Shown here one piece after another: positions 48,513 to 60,293 of a DNA stretch of 64,000 nucleotides. The stretch's first letter is position 1; the number at the start of each line of letters is the position of its first letter. Location: the NCBI GenBank assembly GCA_002917075.1, contig NTMA01000021.1:186001-250000 (forward strand), read 5' to 3'. Below the pieces are notes generated by a model, which was not told the origin of the DNA, ran no database searches, and saw only the letters and a program-made list of their open reading frames with translations. Both the position numbers and the translations under genes were made by a program. Origin of the DNA: Hawksworthiomyces lignivorus. Lineage: Eukaryota > Ascomycota > Sordariomycetes > Ophiostomatales > Ophiostomataceae.

Positions 48513-49500
48513 CCTAAAACAGGACAATTATATAAGAGTAGAACAATATTGAGTTGGGAACTATATAAATTACATTTATTTACTATATATAACGTATTGT
48601 GACTACCTTTTACTAAAAGGTTTAGTCATAAACTATCGTAGACACAGTTATTTTTTCTTTTTCAATTAACAATCTGTTCATCTGAACTCAACAATATACA
48701 GATCGTGAACAATGGTTGTGAGTCTCCATCAACATTGTCATGAAAGGCGTCCGAACTTTGTTGACAATCCCAATTTTTGAGTTTTGTAATCTTATCTATG
48801 GAATAGCTTTTGACAAAATATTTTTTTCTATTATTTGTGTTTTCTCACTAAATTCTCGTACTTTCTAGTAATAAGTATGACTGTATTGTATTGTAAGATG
48901 GACGGGCTGACTCGTCTCAACCTAGCCACCAAAACTTATTACAACTCGAGTACACCTCATGGAAAAGCCGTCGTATGACAGATTACTAAGCTCGTATAGT
49001 TCTTCGTACTACAGAAAGACGGTGAGGTAGCCTTCCGTGCTACGTAGATATCCAAGTTCTATAATGAGACTGTTGTAGCCTTGAGGCCGGGTCGGCCCCT
49101 GACACAAGGCCAGAGCATTATTTCTGTTCCCAACCAATTCGCGGCCAAATGGCATCGTCCTTTTCTCCACGAATGAACTATTCTCGGATTGGATCTTTGT
49201 GTTCCGAATATACGTATCCAGGTGTCTGCATCTGTCACAACCTCACAGTCTCGTGATATGGCACGGGACCTCACACGTACCTAGCCCAGACGTAGCCGAT
49301 ACAGTACGGATGTATTGTGTTAGGTTTGAGACATACATTGTATTGACATTTCGAGACCCTTAGTCGAAAATTCTCTCAAAAGAGTCGACTAAGATTCAGT
49401 CTTGTATCTTACCACGTTTGTACGTTGTTAATAAATACTTCTCACCCTCCTACTATCTCTGCCTAACCCACAAGTCACTCCTTAACAACATCCTTTTCGT
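48513..49500. other. Moderately GC patch with coding-like remnant of unknown origin
   Basis: Between the two pogo copies, about 48,870-49,300 has a more balanced composition. In one plus frame it reads as a broken protein-like stretch, for example FYNETVVALRPGRPLTQGQS and KWHRPFLHE, with stops that C-to-T decay could explain. I do not recognise the family. The segment 49,319-49,490 begins TGTTAG and ends TTAACA, which resembles short LTR termini, but no second copy is in the window. Confidence 0.35.
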
Positions 49501-51583
49501 ATACATTAATGTAAAAGATTTATTGACAAAAGTTCGAATTAATTTTAGACAAAACAAATAATTTAATTCTTCGAAATGTACTCGTAACACGTTTTATCAA
49601 CATTATTGTTAGAGAGTACGGTGAATTAGGTAAGAAACCACAAAGAATAAAGGTAGATTCTTAACAAAGATTAATTGAGAGATTATTCACAAGACCCTAA
49701 TTGAAACTTGGAACCTTAAGGTTCAGTCCTTAGACGACTCGAACGTTATTTATGACAATTTCGTAAAGGGCTCGCGGCCACTGTTCGCGGTCCTCGTACT
49801 TGTCTCTTTTGTGTTTTATTATGTGTTCTTTAATTGTTCGGTTTTGTAGTTGTTTTATAATAATTATTTCTTTTTTAAAACGATTCGTTTTCGAATTATT
49901 GACGAGGTTGGGTTTGTACGATAATTTAATTATAAATAGAGAATATATTTAATTCGATTTATTAATAATAAACTTTTAAATCGTTTTAATTAATAAAATT
50001 AAATAAAATTAATTTAATCGAATTAAATAATATTAAAAGTTTTTAATATATTTTTGTATATATTTAATATTTATTCGACATTATTATAATAATAAATTAT
50101 AAAGTTAATTAATTAATATTTATTAATTATTTTAAAATTACGAAATCGATTTTTATTCGATGTATAAATATTTGGTTTTTTTTTTAAAAAAAATTTTTAT
50201 TTTTAAATTTTTTTTATATTATTTTAATAAAATTGAAAATATATTTTTTAATTTTTTTAATTTTGTAATATTGTCATTAATTTATTAATTTTGATTTAAT
50301 ATAATTATATTAATTCGTTATTTTTTTAATATAAATTTTATTTTATTTAAAAGTTTATTTTAATAAAATTATAAAATATATTTAATTTTAACGTTTTTTT
50401 CGTTTTTATTACGATTTTTAATATTAATTTTTTTTATTTTGTTTAATATTAATATATTTATAAATAAAATTTAATAAATTTTTATAATTAAATTAAATAA
50501 AAAAATTTAATATAAATTAATAATATTAATAATAATAATTTTATTAATAATGAAAAAATTATAAATAATAATTTAAATATATATATTAAAATATAATTGA
50601 ATATTAAATATATATTAATTTAAAAAAAAGTTTTATATTATATTATAAATTTTTATTTTTTTTAATTAATAATTAATATTAAATCGAAATTATTAATATT
50701 TTTTAATATATAAATTTTATTTTTAATAATTTTATAAATTTTTAATCGTTTTTATTAATATTAATATATTTTTCAAAATATATTCGATTTTATTTCAAAA
50801 TATATATTTAATATATAAAAAATTAATTTAGATTTTTAAATTTATTAAAAACAAATATCGTAAAATTTTATTAATTAATAAATCGTTTTCGATTTATTAT
50901 AATTTTATATTATAATTATATTAAATTTATAAATTATATATATTTTATAATGATAAAATATTCGATAATATAATAAATATTTTTTTCGTTTATATATTAA
51001 TTATATATCGTTATTAATTTATTTTTAATATATATATTTTTTTATTTCAAAAAACTTTTATTTTATTATATTTAATTTTATACATTAATAATATATAAAA
51101 AATATATATTTAATTATTAATTAAATCTTTATCGAAAATAAATTAAAATAAATTTAATTTTAAATTATTATAATTAATTTTTTTTAATATTTTTTAAGTA
51201 TTTATAAATTAATTAATCGTAAATCGTAAAAGATTTATTTTTACGATTAGTTTTAATTTAAAATAATAAATTTATATAATATTTTAATTTAATATATATT
51301 TTTTATCGAATTTATTTTATATTTTTACGAATTTATATATTTAAGTTAATATTCGTATTTATAAAATTTTTTTTATATATTTCTCGATATCGTATTAAAT
51401 TAAAATCGTTACGATATATAATTGTTATAATTAAATTAATTAAATTTGGTTTTAAATCGTTTATTTTTCTTTTTTCGAATTTTCTTTTTATAAATATCGA
51501 TAATATCTCGTACGTAAATTATATCTTTTTTAAAAATTTATTAATTATATTTTATAAACTAATTAAGTTATTTAAATAAATAA
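49501..51583. other. Extremely AT-rich RIP-type DNA
   Basis: This stretch is almost entirely A and T. The remaining cytosines are nearly always in CpG (tcga, acga, atcgt), and CpA/TpG are almost absent. No reading frame of note survives. It looks like fully mutated repeat DNA whose original identity is lost. Confidence 0.7.
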
Positions 51584-51585
51584 TA

Positions 51586-53535
51586 CTCGTGTCACGTCCC
51601 ACTTATTTGGATTACGTTTCGCGCGTATCATCTAAGGTGGTGTTAAACACCCTAATACAAATATCACTCTATTACAAATATTTCTTCAAATATCTGTTGT
51701 TATCACCTTTAACCTCTAATAAGTCGACGTATAGACTTTCCTTTTTCATAAACTTTTAATAACGTAAGTCTGTCAGATACCCTCCACTTCCTACTCTCTT
51801 TTGCGGTTATCATCAACATTTTTCGTGTATTTTTTTCAATTTTTTTGTTCTCAGCCTCGACAAGACGACGAACCTTTTATATTGTGTTTTCTTAATGTTG
51901 AATCACTATATGTCGAACAATCTCAACTTCAAGGGTGTCATCAGACTGTAAAGAAACATTTACTCTTGTTTTAACCAATCGTCTTTGTTTTTGTGTTAGT
52001 TCAATACGATTTAAGTCTCGTTTTGTTTGTATTAACTCAAAGACATTAATAAGTGAACCTTTGATAAACCGAGTAATATCAAAAGCTAATTCTTGATTGA
52101 AATCTTCGTCTTTTATTATAACGTCTTCGAGTTTATTTGTTACTTTGTAAATTTGGCGTAAAGTTAATGGTGTATTAAAAGGAGAAAACTGAGGACCATT
52201 GGTTGTAAGAGAAGGACTTGGAGTACGTTGAGTTATACGAGATCGTAATAATTCAAGAATTGGTATAGGATTAAAAGGATAAATTTTAGTCTTTTCAAAT
52301 GAATGAATAATTGATTGTTTTTTTAATGTTTTGTTTCGGATTTCTTTAATTATTCTTAAAAAGTCTAATTTATCAAAGTTGGAAAAATCGTTTTGTATAA
52401 GTATCTCAAACTCTTTTACGTAATAGTGTTTTAGTGGTTGAAATATAATTATATTTAATGATTAGAGAAGATATGTAAAATATAAAGAAAGATTAAATAA
52501 AATAATATTATATTTATAATAATAAAAAATAAATTTTTAAATATAATAAAAATTATAACCATTAAATATCAATAAACGTTTATTATTATATATTTATTTT
52601 GTTATATATTCTTCGAAATATTACAATTATTAAAGATTAACTAAATTATTGATATATTTTATATTTATTAAAGAAATTCTTATATCTTTGAAAAGATTGA
52701 AATAAGTATATCATTTATTTATATAATGTTTTTTAAATAAAATTAAAAAAACAAACAAAAACTTTTTAAATATTAAAATAATTTTAATAATAATTACAAA
52801 CTCTTTATTCTTAAATATTCTAAAATATTGTTTTTTTTATATTCGTATAATAATAAATTAATAATAATTATTGTCTTTAATACGAAAACCAATTTTATTT
52901 ATATTTTATATATTATATAAATAAATATCTTCTTTCTCTATTATTTTTCTTAATAATCGAAAGTATTTTTCTATATAAAAAATGTCTTTATAATCTTGTC
53001 GTTTCACATCAAAAACTTGTTATCGTATAACGTTATATTTGTATCGTTGTAAAAAACGAACAATTTATTATAGATTAAAAAGTTAAACATTATTGTCGTA
53101 TTTTGTTTAAAAAAGTACGTTTGTTACATTTATAACAAATTAACGATATATAATAAGATTAATTCGTTTTAGACGATCAATATATCGACAAATTGTTGTC
53201 TCTTTTGGGACAATAAGTTTATCGTAAATACGTTGTCGTCTTTATCTTTATTTAATACCCAAAAGACGTCTTTTTAATATAATATACGAAACTTGAAATT
53301 CTTACGTAATCTCGGAAATCTTTTAGTCAGGATTTTCATTTTTGAAAACCATCGTCTTTATTAGTCTATCTTCCATATTTGGTCACAATAGGGTTTTTTT
53401 TTAATTTATTATGAATTTTCTAAGTGTATGTGGTGAGAAATATTTGTAATAGAGTGGTATTTGTATTAGGGTATTTAGTACCACCTTAGATGGTACGTGC
53501 GAAACGTAATCCAAATAAGTGGAACGTGATACGAG
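51586..53535 (-). mobile_element. Pogo/Fot1-type DNA transposon, copy 2 (1950 bp, more heavily RIP-damaged)
   Basis: This copy has exactly the length of copy 1 and the same orientation. Its inverted ends (51,586-51,685 and 53,436-53,535) start CTCGTGTCACGTCCCACTTA and finish ACGAG. TA lies at 51,584-51,585 and 53,536-53,537. In the aligned left end and transposase 3' region, most differences from copy 1 are C-to-T or G-to-A, so copy 2 has lost more cytosines. The reading frame that is open over 219 codons in copy 1 is interrupted here. No length difference suggests that both derive from one intact source with essentially only transitions since insertion. Confidence 0.85.
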
Positions 53536-53537
53536 TA

Positions 53538-54060
53538 AATATTTTTTTATAAACTTTTTTATTTTTTATTTGTTTTCGTCTTCGAATTAAAATTAATAAA
53601 AGTTTAATAATATTTCGATTATAATATAATTTAAATAACGAAATAAAAAAGATATTATATAATTTATTATATTAATTTAATAATATTAATTAATATATTT
53701 AAATATCGATTCGTTTTAAAATTTTAAACGATTCGATAAATCGTAATATTAATTTTTTTAATAATATCTTTAATCTTAAATTTTGAATAAATAATTAAAT
53801 TAATTTATTTATTTAATATTTTTTTTAATAAATATTTTTAATTATAATACTTTATTTACGATTTTTATACGTTTTATTAATAAGTAGAGTTAGGAAATTA
53901 ATTTCTTAATTTTAGTATATATTAAAATTAATTTTAATTTTTAGTATTAGTATAGTTTCATACTAATTTTAATATACTAAAATTAATTTTAGTAATAGTA
54001 TAGTCCAAAATTAAATTAATTTTAGTATAAGATATTTTAAATTAAAAATATTTATGATTA
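53538..54060. other. AT-rich DNA without recognisable content
   Basis: CpG-restricted cytosines as in 49.5-51.6 kb. Short inverted and direct AT motifs (attaattttagtata) recur near 53,900-54,040. No gene or known element is supported. Confidence 0.5.
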
Positions 54061-54515
54061 TAACTATTAATAATAATTATTTTTAGAACTTTTTAGAAAT
54101 AACTATGGTTATTATTAATAATTATTTCTAAAACCTTTTAGAAATAACTATGGTTATTATTAATAATTATTTCTAAAACCTTTTAGAAATAACTATGGTT
54201 ATTATTAATAATTATTTCTAAAACCTTTTAGAAATAACTATGGTTATTATTAATAATTATTTCTAAAACCTTTTAGAAATAACTATGGTTATTATTAATA
54301 ATCATTTTTAGAACCTTTTAGAAATAACTATAGTTATTATTAATAATTATTTCTAAAAGGTTTTAGAAATAACTATAAATATTGTTAATAATTATTTCTA
54401 AAACCTTTTAGAAATAACTATAGTTATTATTAATAACTATTTCTAAAACCTTTTAGGAAATAACTATAGTTATTATTAATAACTATTTCTAAAAGGTTTT
54501 AAAAATAATTTTAAA
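54061..54515. repeat. 45-bp palindromic minisatellite, about ten units
   Basis: Near-identical units of 45 bp are repeated head to tail. Each holds the 20-base imperfect palindrome TTTCTAAAACCTTTTAGAAA and the spaced pair GAAATAACTAT / ATAATTATTTC. The arms TTTCTAAAA and TTTTAGAAA are perfect inverses, and only the central CC is asymmetric. In two units (near 54,352-54,371 and 54,486-54,500) the centre reads GG. The outer units are more divergent than the central ones. Confidence 0.9.
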
Positions 54516-54581
54516 AGTATAAATATCTATTTATACCTTTAATTAAAATTTTAATTCAATCTTTAAAATTTTTTTAAATTT

Positions 54582-54641
54582 AGGGTTTGATTATTTCGTG
54601 GAAAAAATTATAGAAAAAAGTATAAAAAAGATTATAGATGG
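54582..54641 (+). repeat. 59-bp direct repeat, copy A
   Basis: The segment beginning agggtttgattatttcgtgg is repeated at 59,378-59,436 in the same orientation with about four substitutions. Sequence on both sides differs, so this may be a transposon end or a short dispersed element. Confidence 0.75.
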
Positions 54642-56736
54642 GGAATACTATTAATATAAGTGTACTAAAAAATAATAAAAACTGTTTAGTATTAAGAAGT
54701 ACCAATGTATAACAGTACTTCCACAACTCTACTCCCTATTGTCTCCTTATTTTTTACTTTTTGAAGTTTTGTTACAATTCTTTGTTTTCTACAACCTTGT
54801 CCTTCTTTTGTAGTAAATTATTAACAAATAACGATAATATGATCATTCTATCAGAAAACTCTTTTGTCAATAACGAAAACAATACCATTGACTCTTCTTC
54901 TTACTTTCTATCGTCTTCCTCCTTACATCTCTTCTTATCTCTTTCTCCCGACCTTTCTGTGTTCTTTATACACCGACTACCTTTTACGACGTCTTCTTTT
55001 ATCGAATTTATTATTTCTTTATTTGATATATTACTTTTTTTAGACGACGTGAATTTTTTACTATTGTCTTTTGTCTTTTTCTTCGAAGAAGTTCTTAACG
55101 AAGAGATGTCTCTTTTTCCATCTTCGTTTATATTTTCTTTGCAAAATTAATCTTCGTTAACTTAAAACGAAGTTTTTCGAAATACGTTTATATTAAAAGA
55201 ATTTACTTTTATTTTTAATAATAATAATATTATTAAACAATTATCAAAAGTACTATATATTAACATCACTTTTGAACAAACGACGCATGTAATAAGTCTC
55301 TTATTAGAGTATAAATAAACAAATATATTTAAGAATTCGAAATCGAAGTCACTTGAGTCTATATAGTAGAAAATAGTTGTCGAAATAAATTTACAATAAT
55401 TTGGTAAAAGTTAAAGACTAAAGACAATTTTGAATAAATATAACGTAAAAAGAAAACGTTATAAAAATTAAAAAACTTTTGTTGAAACGTTTAAAGTTAG
55501 TTATAATGTAAAAACCAATATATTAAAAACTAAAAATGAAAAAAGATAAAAGATCTTTAGTAAAAGATATAAAACAAATTGTAGTATCGATTGATTATAA
55601 ACTACGTCTTTAAAAGACCACGAAGTTTATTTTTAGTTGTTTTTTAAGGAAGAAGTTATTAGTCATATTATCGTCAACGTAATAAATTTATCGTAAGATT
55701 ACCAAAAAAGTTTATACAAAAGATTTGTTAATTCGTTTGATCTAAACGAAAATTTTGACCTTTTTATAATCTTACGAAATAAATCTTTAATTATTATTTC
55801 AAATAATAAACCAAAAAAACGATAATTTTTTAATTTTTTGTTAAATAATATACGATTTGAGACGATAATTAACAAACTTACGTTTATACGTTTTTTTAAA
55901 GAAGAGTTTTATATATATATTGTTATATAAGATCTCCAAAAACGTTTTATTATTTTGTCAAAAAAAGATCTAAAAAGATTAATAAATAAGTTGAAAGATT
56001 CGAAAAACGTTTTAATATAAAATATATTAAATAATAATATTACTTTAAAAGAAATATATATAAAAAATTGACTAAAAGAAAAATAAGACATCTCTTTATC
56101 ATAATTCTCAAAAACTCATTGTCGTTATTCGTCTTATTTCTCTATAATTAGTACTATTAATAATAAGAATAGTTTTTTTAGTAATACGTTGTAATTGTTC
56201 TTTTTATATATTTTGAGGATTTTGTATAATTTCTTTCTTTTCACAAAATAAAATAAAATTGTAAAGAGTAATTACTATATAAAATATACTACATTGATCT
56301 TTGAAATTGTATTTAAGTATTATTTTTCTAATGATCTAAAACTTCCTTTTAATAATATCAAATATTCTTTTTACCATTAATCGAAGTTGTATATAACGAT
56401 AATTGTAGTATTTCTTTTTATTTTTAAGATCTCGTTGTTTTGTTCTTCAGTCTTCGAAATAATAAAGAGTACGAAGATAAGATATTATTATATCAAATAT
56501 ATAAAAAAAACTAACATCTTTAACGTAATAACGATATTATAATATATAAAAATTATTATTAATTGTTTAATTAAATAAAAAAACATTATTCATAAAATCT
56601 TCCGTATTTATTAATACAAAGTTGAAAGAACCATTAAATCGTATTATTACAAAGACATTTTACGTAAGATTATCGTTTCGGTCTCGAAAATGTTTTTGTT
56701 CGTAACAAGGTAAAAATATTAATATATAAATATTAT
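54642..56736 (-). other. Presumed internal region of the LTR retrotransposon (5' part), RIP-destroyed
   Basis: This AT-rich stretch adjoins the left LTR-like repeat on the side that would be the interior of the element. The minus strand has long weakly broken frames with charged Lys/Arg/Asn/Phe composition, but no retrotransposon motif (protease, reverse transcriptase or zinc knuckle) can be read. The plus-strand 129-codon frame at 54,761-55,150 is Ser/Phe/Leu-rich and looks like the complement of a Lys/Glu-rich sequence. The assignment rests on the LTR context. Confidence 0.4.
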
Positions 56737-57341
56737 TGTTAAACTGAACACTGTATTGTTACGGTAGATTCTTGGACCTACTGCTTACATAAGCATCACT
56801 GTTATATAGATTGAATTTTTCTGAACAAGAAGGTATAACTTACTAGTATCATCCAATCTTAGATCGGATCAATACTGGATTTTATCATTAGAGTAGTTGG
56901 AAGAGCTGTCTACCCTCGACGGCTGCTTACCCTCGACGGCTACTTACCCTCGACGGCTGCCTACCCTCGAGGGTGCTTTGGTGTAGACCGTTGGGTAGAC
57001 AAGGGGTATTGTCATAGTGGTGAGTCGATTTTTGATTTTTCCCATACTAAAATAGTTTTGCGGAAAAATCATTTCGTGAGCACCCTGGCCTTTTCCAAAG
57101 CTCTGAGTACCAAGACGACGGTGGGACTGTGAGAAGTAGAAAATTCTCTTCTCAACAGTCCCACATTGGTCCCTATAGCTATACTGGTTGGTTAGTTATT
57201 GAATTTAAAAAGTTTGGTGTCAAATTTGACTATATTATAGAGCCTTACAGGCTCTACATACCCCACAAGGCCCCAGTCAATTAGTGCTTACTCTGCTGTG
57301 ACCTGTTGCTCTACAGTGCGGTGAGGTACTGTAACTCAACA
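56737..57341 (-). repeat. LTR-like repeat, left copy (605 bp, minus orientation)
   Basis: In its own orientation it runs TGTTGAG...TTTAACA, with TG...CA termini, and is the inverted counterpart of 60,294-60,949. It shares sequence along its whole length with that copy, including the block ending CAGTGTTCAGTTTAACA. It contains four 17-bp tandem units (GTCGAGGGTAAGCAGCC type) against seven in the other copy. The three-unit difference equals the 51-bp length difference exactly. It is flanked by GATCA on its upstream side. Confidence 0.85.
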
Positions 57342-58335
57342 TGATCACTCTGAGAATTTTCGTTTATAAGGAGTTCTTAACGAATCACTTATCTCGACAA
57401 GGTTTGAAGTAAACTACGATATTGTCGTCGGTTAGAGTACATACGCCGACGGCCTTCGGTTGTCCATTTCGGACAACTGTCATGTTAACTGAGTCAACAA
57501 TCTGTTGACCTATGAGAGGATTTGTAAGGTCTTTGGTACGTAGGATAATCTCCGGTCGTCGTAGTGACTTGGTTGTAGTGTTAGTGGAGCTTCGAGCGTT
57601 GTTCGGTGTGGTTTGTTTTGGTGGACCCCTTCCTAACGCCGTTGCGTAGGAGACGAGTTGGGTATTAGAGGACGCCTCGCCGACGTCGTTGGTGTTAACG
57701 GAGGTGGTTGGGGGTTTGAGGATTTGGTGGGTTTGGTGTAAGAGGACTTTGTATTGATATAAACTGAGGAGAATGCGTTGGAAGGTGCCGTCGGTTTACG
57801 CGGCGACTAAGGGGTCGTGAGTCTGGGCGAAAGCTAAAATCTTTGTAAAGGCCTTACAGTGGGATTCGGGGATGCCTAGAAACTCTACGATTTCTGACGA
57901 GATACCGGTGGTCAATAGGGAGGGAACGACGGCGACGTGTTGGCTGACGGCAAGCCCTTTCGGTTGTCCAATGGCCTGGAGGGGCCGTTGTGCCGTTATT
58001 GGGCTTGTCGCAAAGTCAGTGGTTCGTTGTCGTTTCTTGCCAGGTTTAGGCGGGGGGAGGAGGAGGCGGTTGTTAGTGGTGTTTGTCAATGGCGTTCGGG
58101 GGACAGTTGGGTGCGGGAGGCTTTTCACAGTGATAGTTTCAACGTCTGGTTGGTCGGTAGTATTGTTTTCGGCGTCTGGGAGTATGGTATCGTTGTCTTC
58201 GGTGGTCAGGATTGCGAAGGGATTCGCAGTTGGGAAGGGGGAGGACGAGGGCGGGAGGGAGGCGGTGCGGGCCGCGCGGGCCGTCGAGGCGTCGACGGCC
58301 CCGATCCCGGCGAGGGCCATGAGGGGGTTGTTCAA
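57342..58335 (-). pseudogene. LINE ORF1 (gag-like), 5' part, RIP-damaged
   Basis: On the minus strand a 179-codon open frame (58,335-57,796; starts MNNPLMALAGIGAVDASTAR, with Pro/Thr-rich and KPGKKRQR segments) ends in a TAA. The same frame continues to the LTR at 57,342 with only two more stops (TGA at 57,385-57,387 and TAA at 57,364-57,366). All three are one C-to-T step from CAA or CGA. The layout (Pro/Thr-rich N-terminus, basic patch, then a folded segment with VRNGQPKAVGVC) fits ORF1 of fungal Tad/I-type non-LTR retrotransposons. The frame resumes in phase at 60,950 on the plus strand. Confidence 0.65.
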
Positions 58336-59377
58336 TTAGTGTAGATGAATACGATTGATGCCTCTTGTTATGACCGTGGTCGTGGTTCTTTTTTCTTCTA
58401 CCATGTACTTTTTGTATGGTTGTAGACTAGGTAGCAAATTTAATTCATTGTTTAAGACGATTAAGTTAAGGTTATATATATTGTTTAATATATCTTTGAT
58501 TTTTTTTTGATTAATAATAAGTGAAAACCTATTTAAAAATTAGTTACTAATAATTAAAATAATATATATATAAATATAACTTGTTTATTATAATAATTTA
58601 ATAAATCTTTAAATGATTTTGAATTAAGAATATTAAAAGATAAGTTATTTTCAATAATAAAAGTTAAAACTTTATTATAAACCTCATCTTCGTTAAAAGA
58701 CTTAATAATTGTATCAGTTCGAATTCGTTTTCTTGATTGTAAGTTAAAAAACGTAAATGGTATGTTATTAATTAAATCTTCTTCTGATTTAAATAATTAG
58801 TAAAAGTTATAAAATTATAATTAATAAAAACATTTAGTGTAAATAAATATAACTTACTTCTCGTTAAAAATGTTTTTGATTATTGATTATATGTTATTGT
58901 TGGATGATTATTTTTATAATGTTGTACGTAATTCGAACTTTGAAAAAATTGTAAAATATCGATTTTTTTATAATTACAACTAATTATTTATTAGTAAAAA
59001 ATAATTTAAATAACTTATTAAATAATTAATAAATAATTTATAAAATAATCTATAATACTAACCTAATACATTTAACTAAAACCTTTCGTTTTTCGTTTTC
59101 GTTATAAGGTAATAGTATTCTTGTAATAAGTTGATTTCTGATTATATATACTGATAATTCAAAATCATTTAATATATAATCAGGGTTATTATAATTAGGT
59201 TTTTTAGTTTTTTTTCGTAGTATTACTTTTTCATTATTACTATATACAATAATATGTGAAGAAGTAGTAGGTTCGGATTCACCGACCGAAATATATAAAT
59301 CAAAATCTATTATAAATAAAGTTATAGTAGTAAATAATTGATAATAATAATAAATAGTTTGTTATAATGATTTAATA
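58336..59377. other. LINE 5' flank and AT-rich DNA
   Basis: About 100 bases next to ORF1 (58,336-58,440) retain balanced composition and may be the LINE 5' untranslated region. Beyond this the sequence becomes AT-rich with no recognisable content. One inversion breakpoint should lie between here and 60,293. Confidence 0.45.
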
Positions 59378-59436
59378 AGGGTCTAATTATTTCGTGGAAA
59401 AAATTATAGAAAAAATTATAAAAAAGATTATAGGTG
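59378..59436 (+). repeat. 59-bp direct repeat, copy B
   Basis: Matches 54,582-54,641 (attatttcgtggaaaaaatt core) with about four substitutions, two of them transitions. It is located about 0.9 kb before the right LTR-like repeat. Confidence 0.75.
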
Positions 59437-60293
59437 AAACGCCATCAACTATACCTTTTTTGGCACCAAAATCCTACCTAAAATTATGTATCCTTTATGT
59501 AAAGAATATAAATTTGTTTTATAATATATTTTTGACAAAAAATACAAAGTTATTTACAATTTTTGTCATTTTTAAGAAAAGGGACATACGAATGAGACCT
59601 TTTATTGTTAATGATGAGTATTACGTATTACGTAAAATAAAGAGTGTTTTTTGTAGTGTAAAGTTGGTGATTTTAGTGATAGTACTATAAGTAAAGTTGG
59701 TGATAGATATACTTTTTGATATGGTAAACGACGAAAGTAACGAAGATTCAAACTTATTTATTAGTGAAATACAAGAATCTATTGGTCTTTTACTTTATAA
59801 ATTCGTTTAAGAACATATTCGTTAATGTATAAAATATATTCCTAAATACAAAGACGAATCTTACGAATATAAATGGTCATCCTTAAACATTAAGTTATAT
59901 CATTTACGTGACGCCAAAGTGATATTATATAACTTTACTTATTTTGATATAACCTTTTAATAACTTTTTCGTTTATCAAAAAGTTGTTTTTAGAAGTTTG
60001 TTAATTGATTGAAGAAATACGTTGAACTAAAGTCTTCGAAACATTATTTTAAAGAATATTAGTTGTTGATTTTTATTTAAATTTTTACAACCAACGATAT
60101 ATAACGAAAAGTTATTAGTAAGTTCGAAGTTTCTCAAATAACTATTTCTTATATTATATAAAGACTACTTTTTATGTTTAATAGTTTATATATTATCTTC
60201 GTTCAACTTTCTTTCGATAAATGATTCGATTCTTACATTAAGTTAAACGAATATTTAAAAAGTTTTAATAAATATTGTAACGTAATTAATAAT
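59437..60293 (+). other. Presumed internal region of the LTR retrotransposon (3' part), RIP-destroyed
   Basis: AT-rich sequence leading into the right LTR-like repeat. Short Lys/Phe-rich frames exist but none carries a diagnostic motif, and a polypurine tract is not evident, as expected after heavy C-to-T/G-to-A change. The call depends on position only. Confidence 0.35.

Noticed and set aside
54761..55150. 129-codon Ser/Phe/Leu-rich frame on the plus strand in the AT island
   Set aside because: Composition bias explains the open frame. It looks like the complement of a Lys/Glu-rich sequence of a decayed element.
56732..60293. ATAAT as the target duplication of the LTR element
   Set aside because: ATAAT also flanks both LTRs, but it lies in AT-rich DNA where it is expected by chance. 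GATCA is supported by LINE reading-frame continuity.
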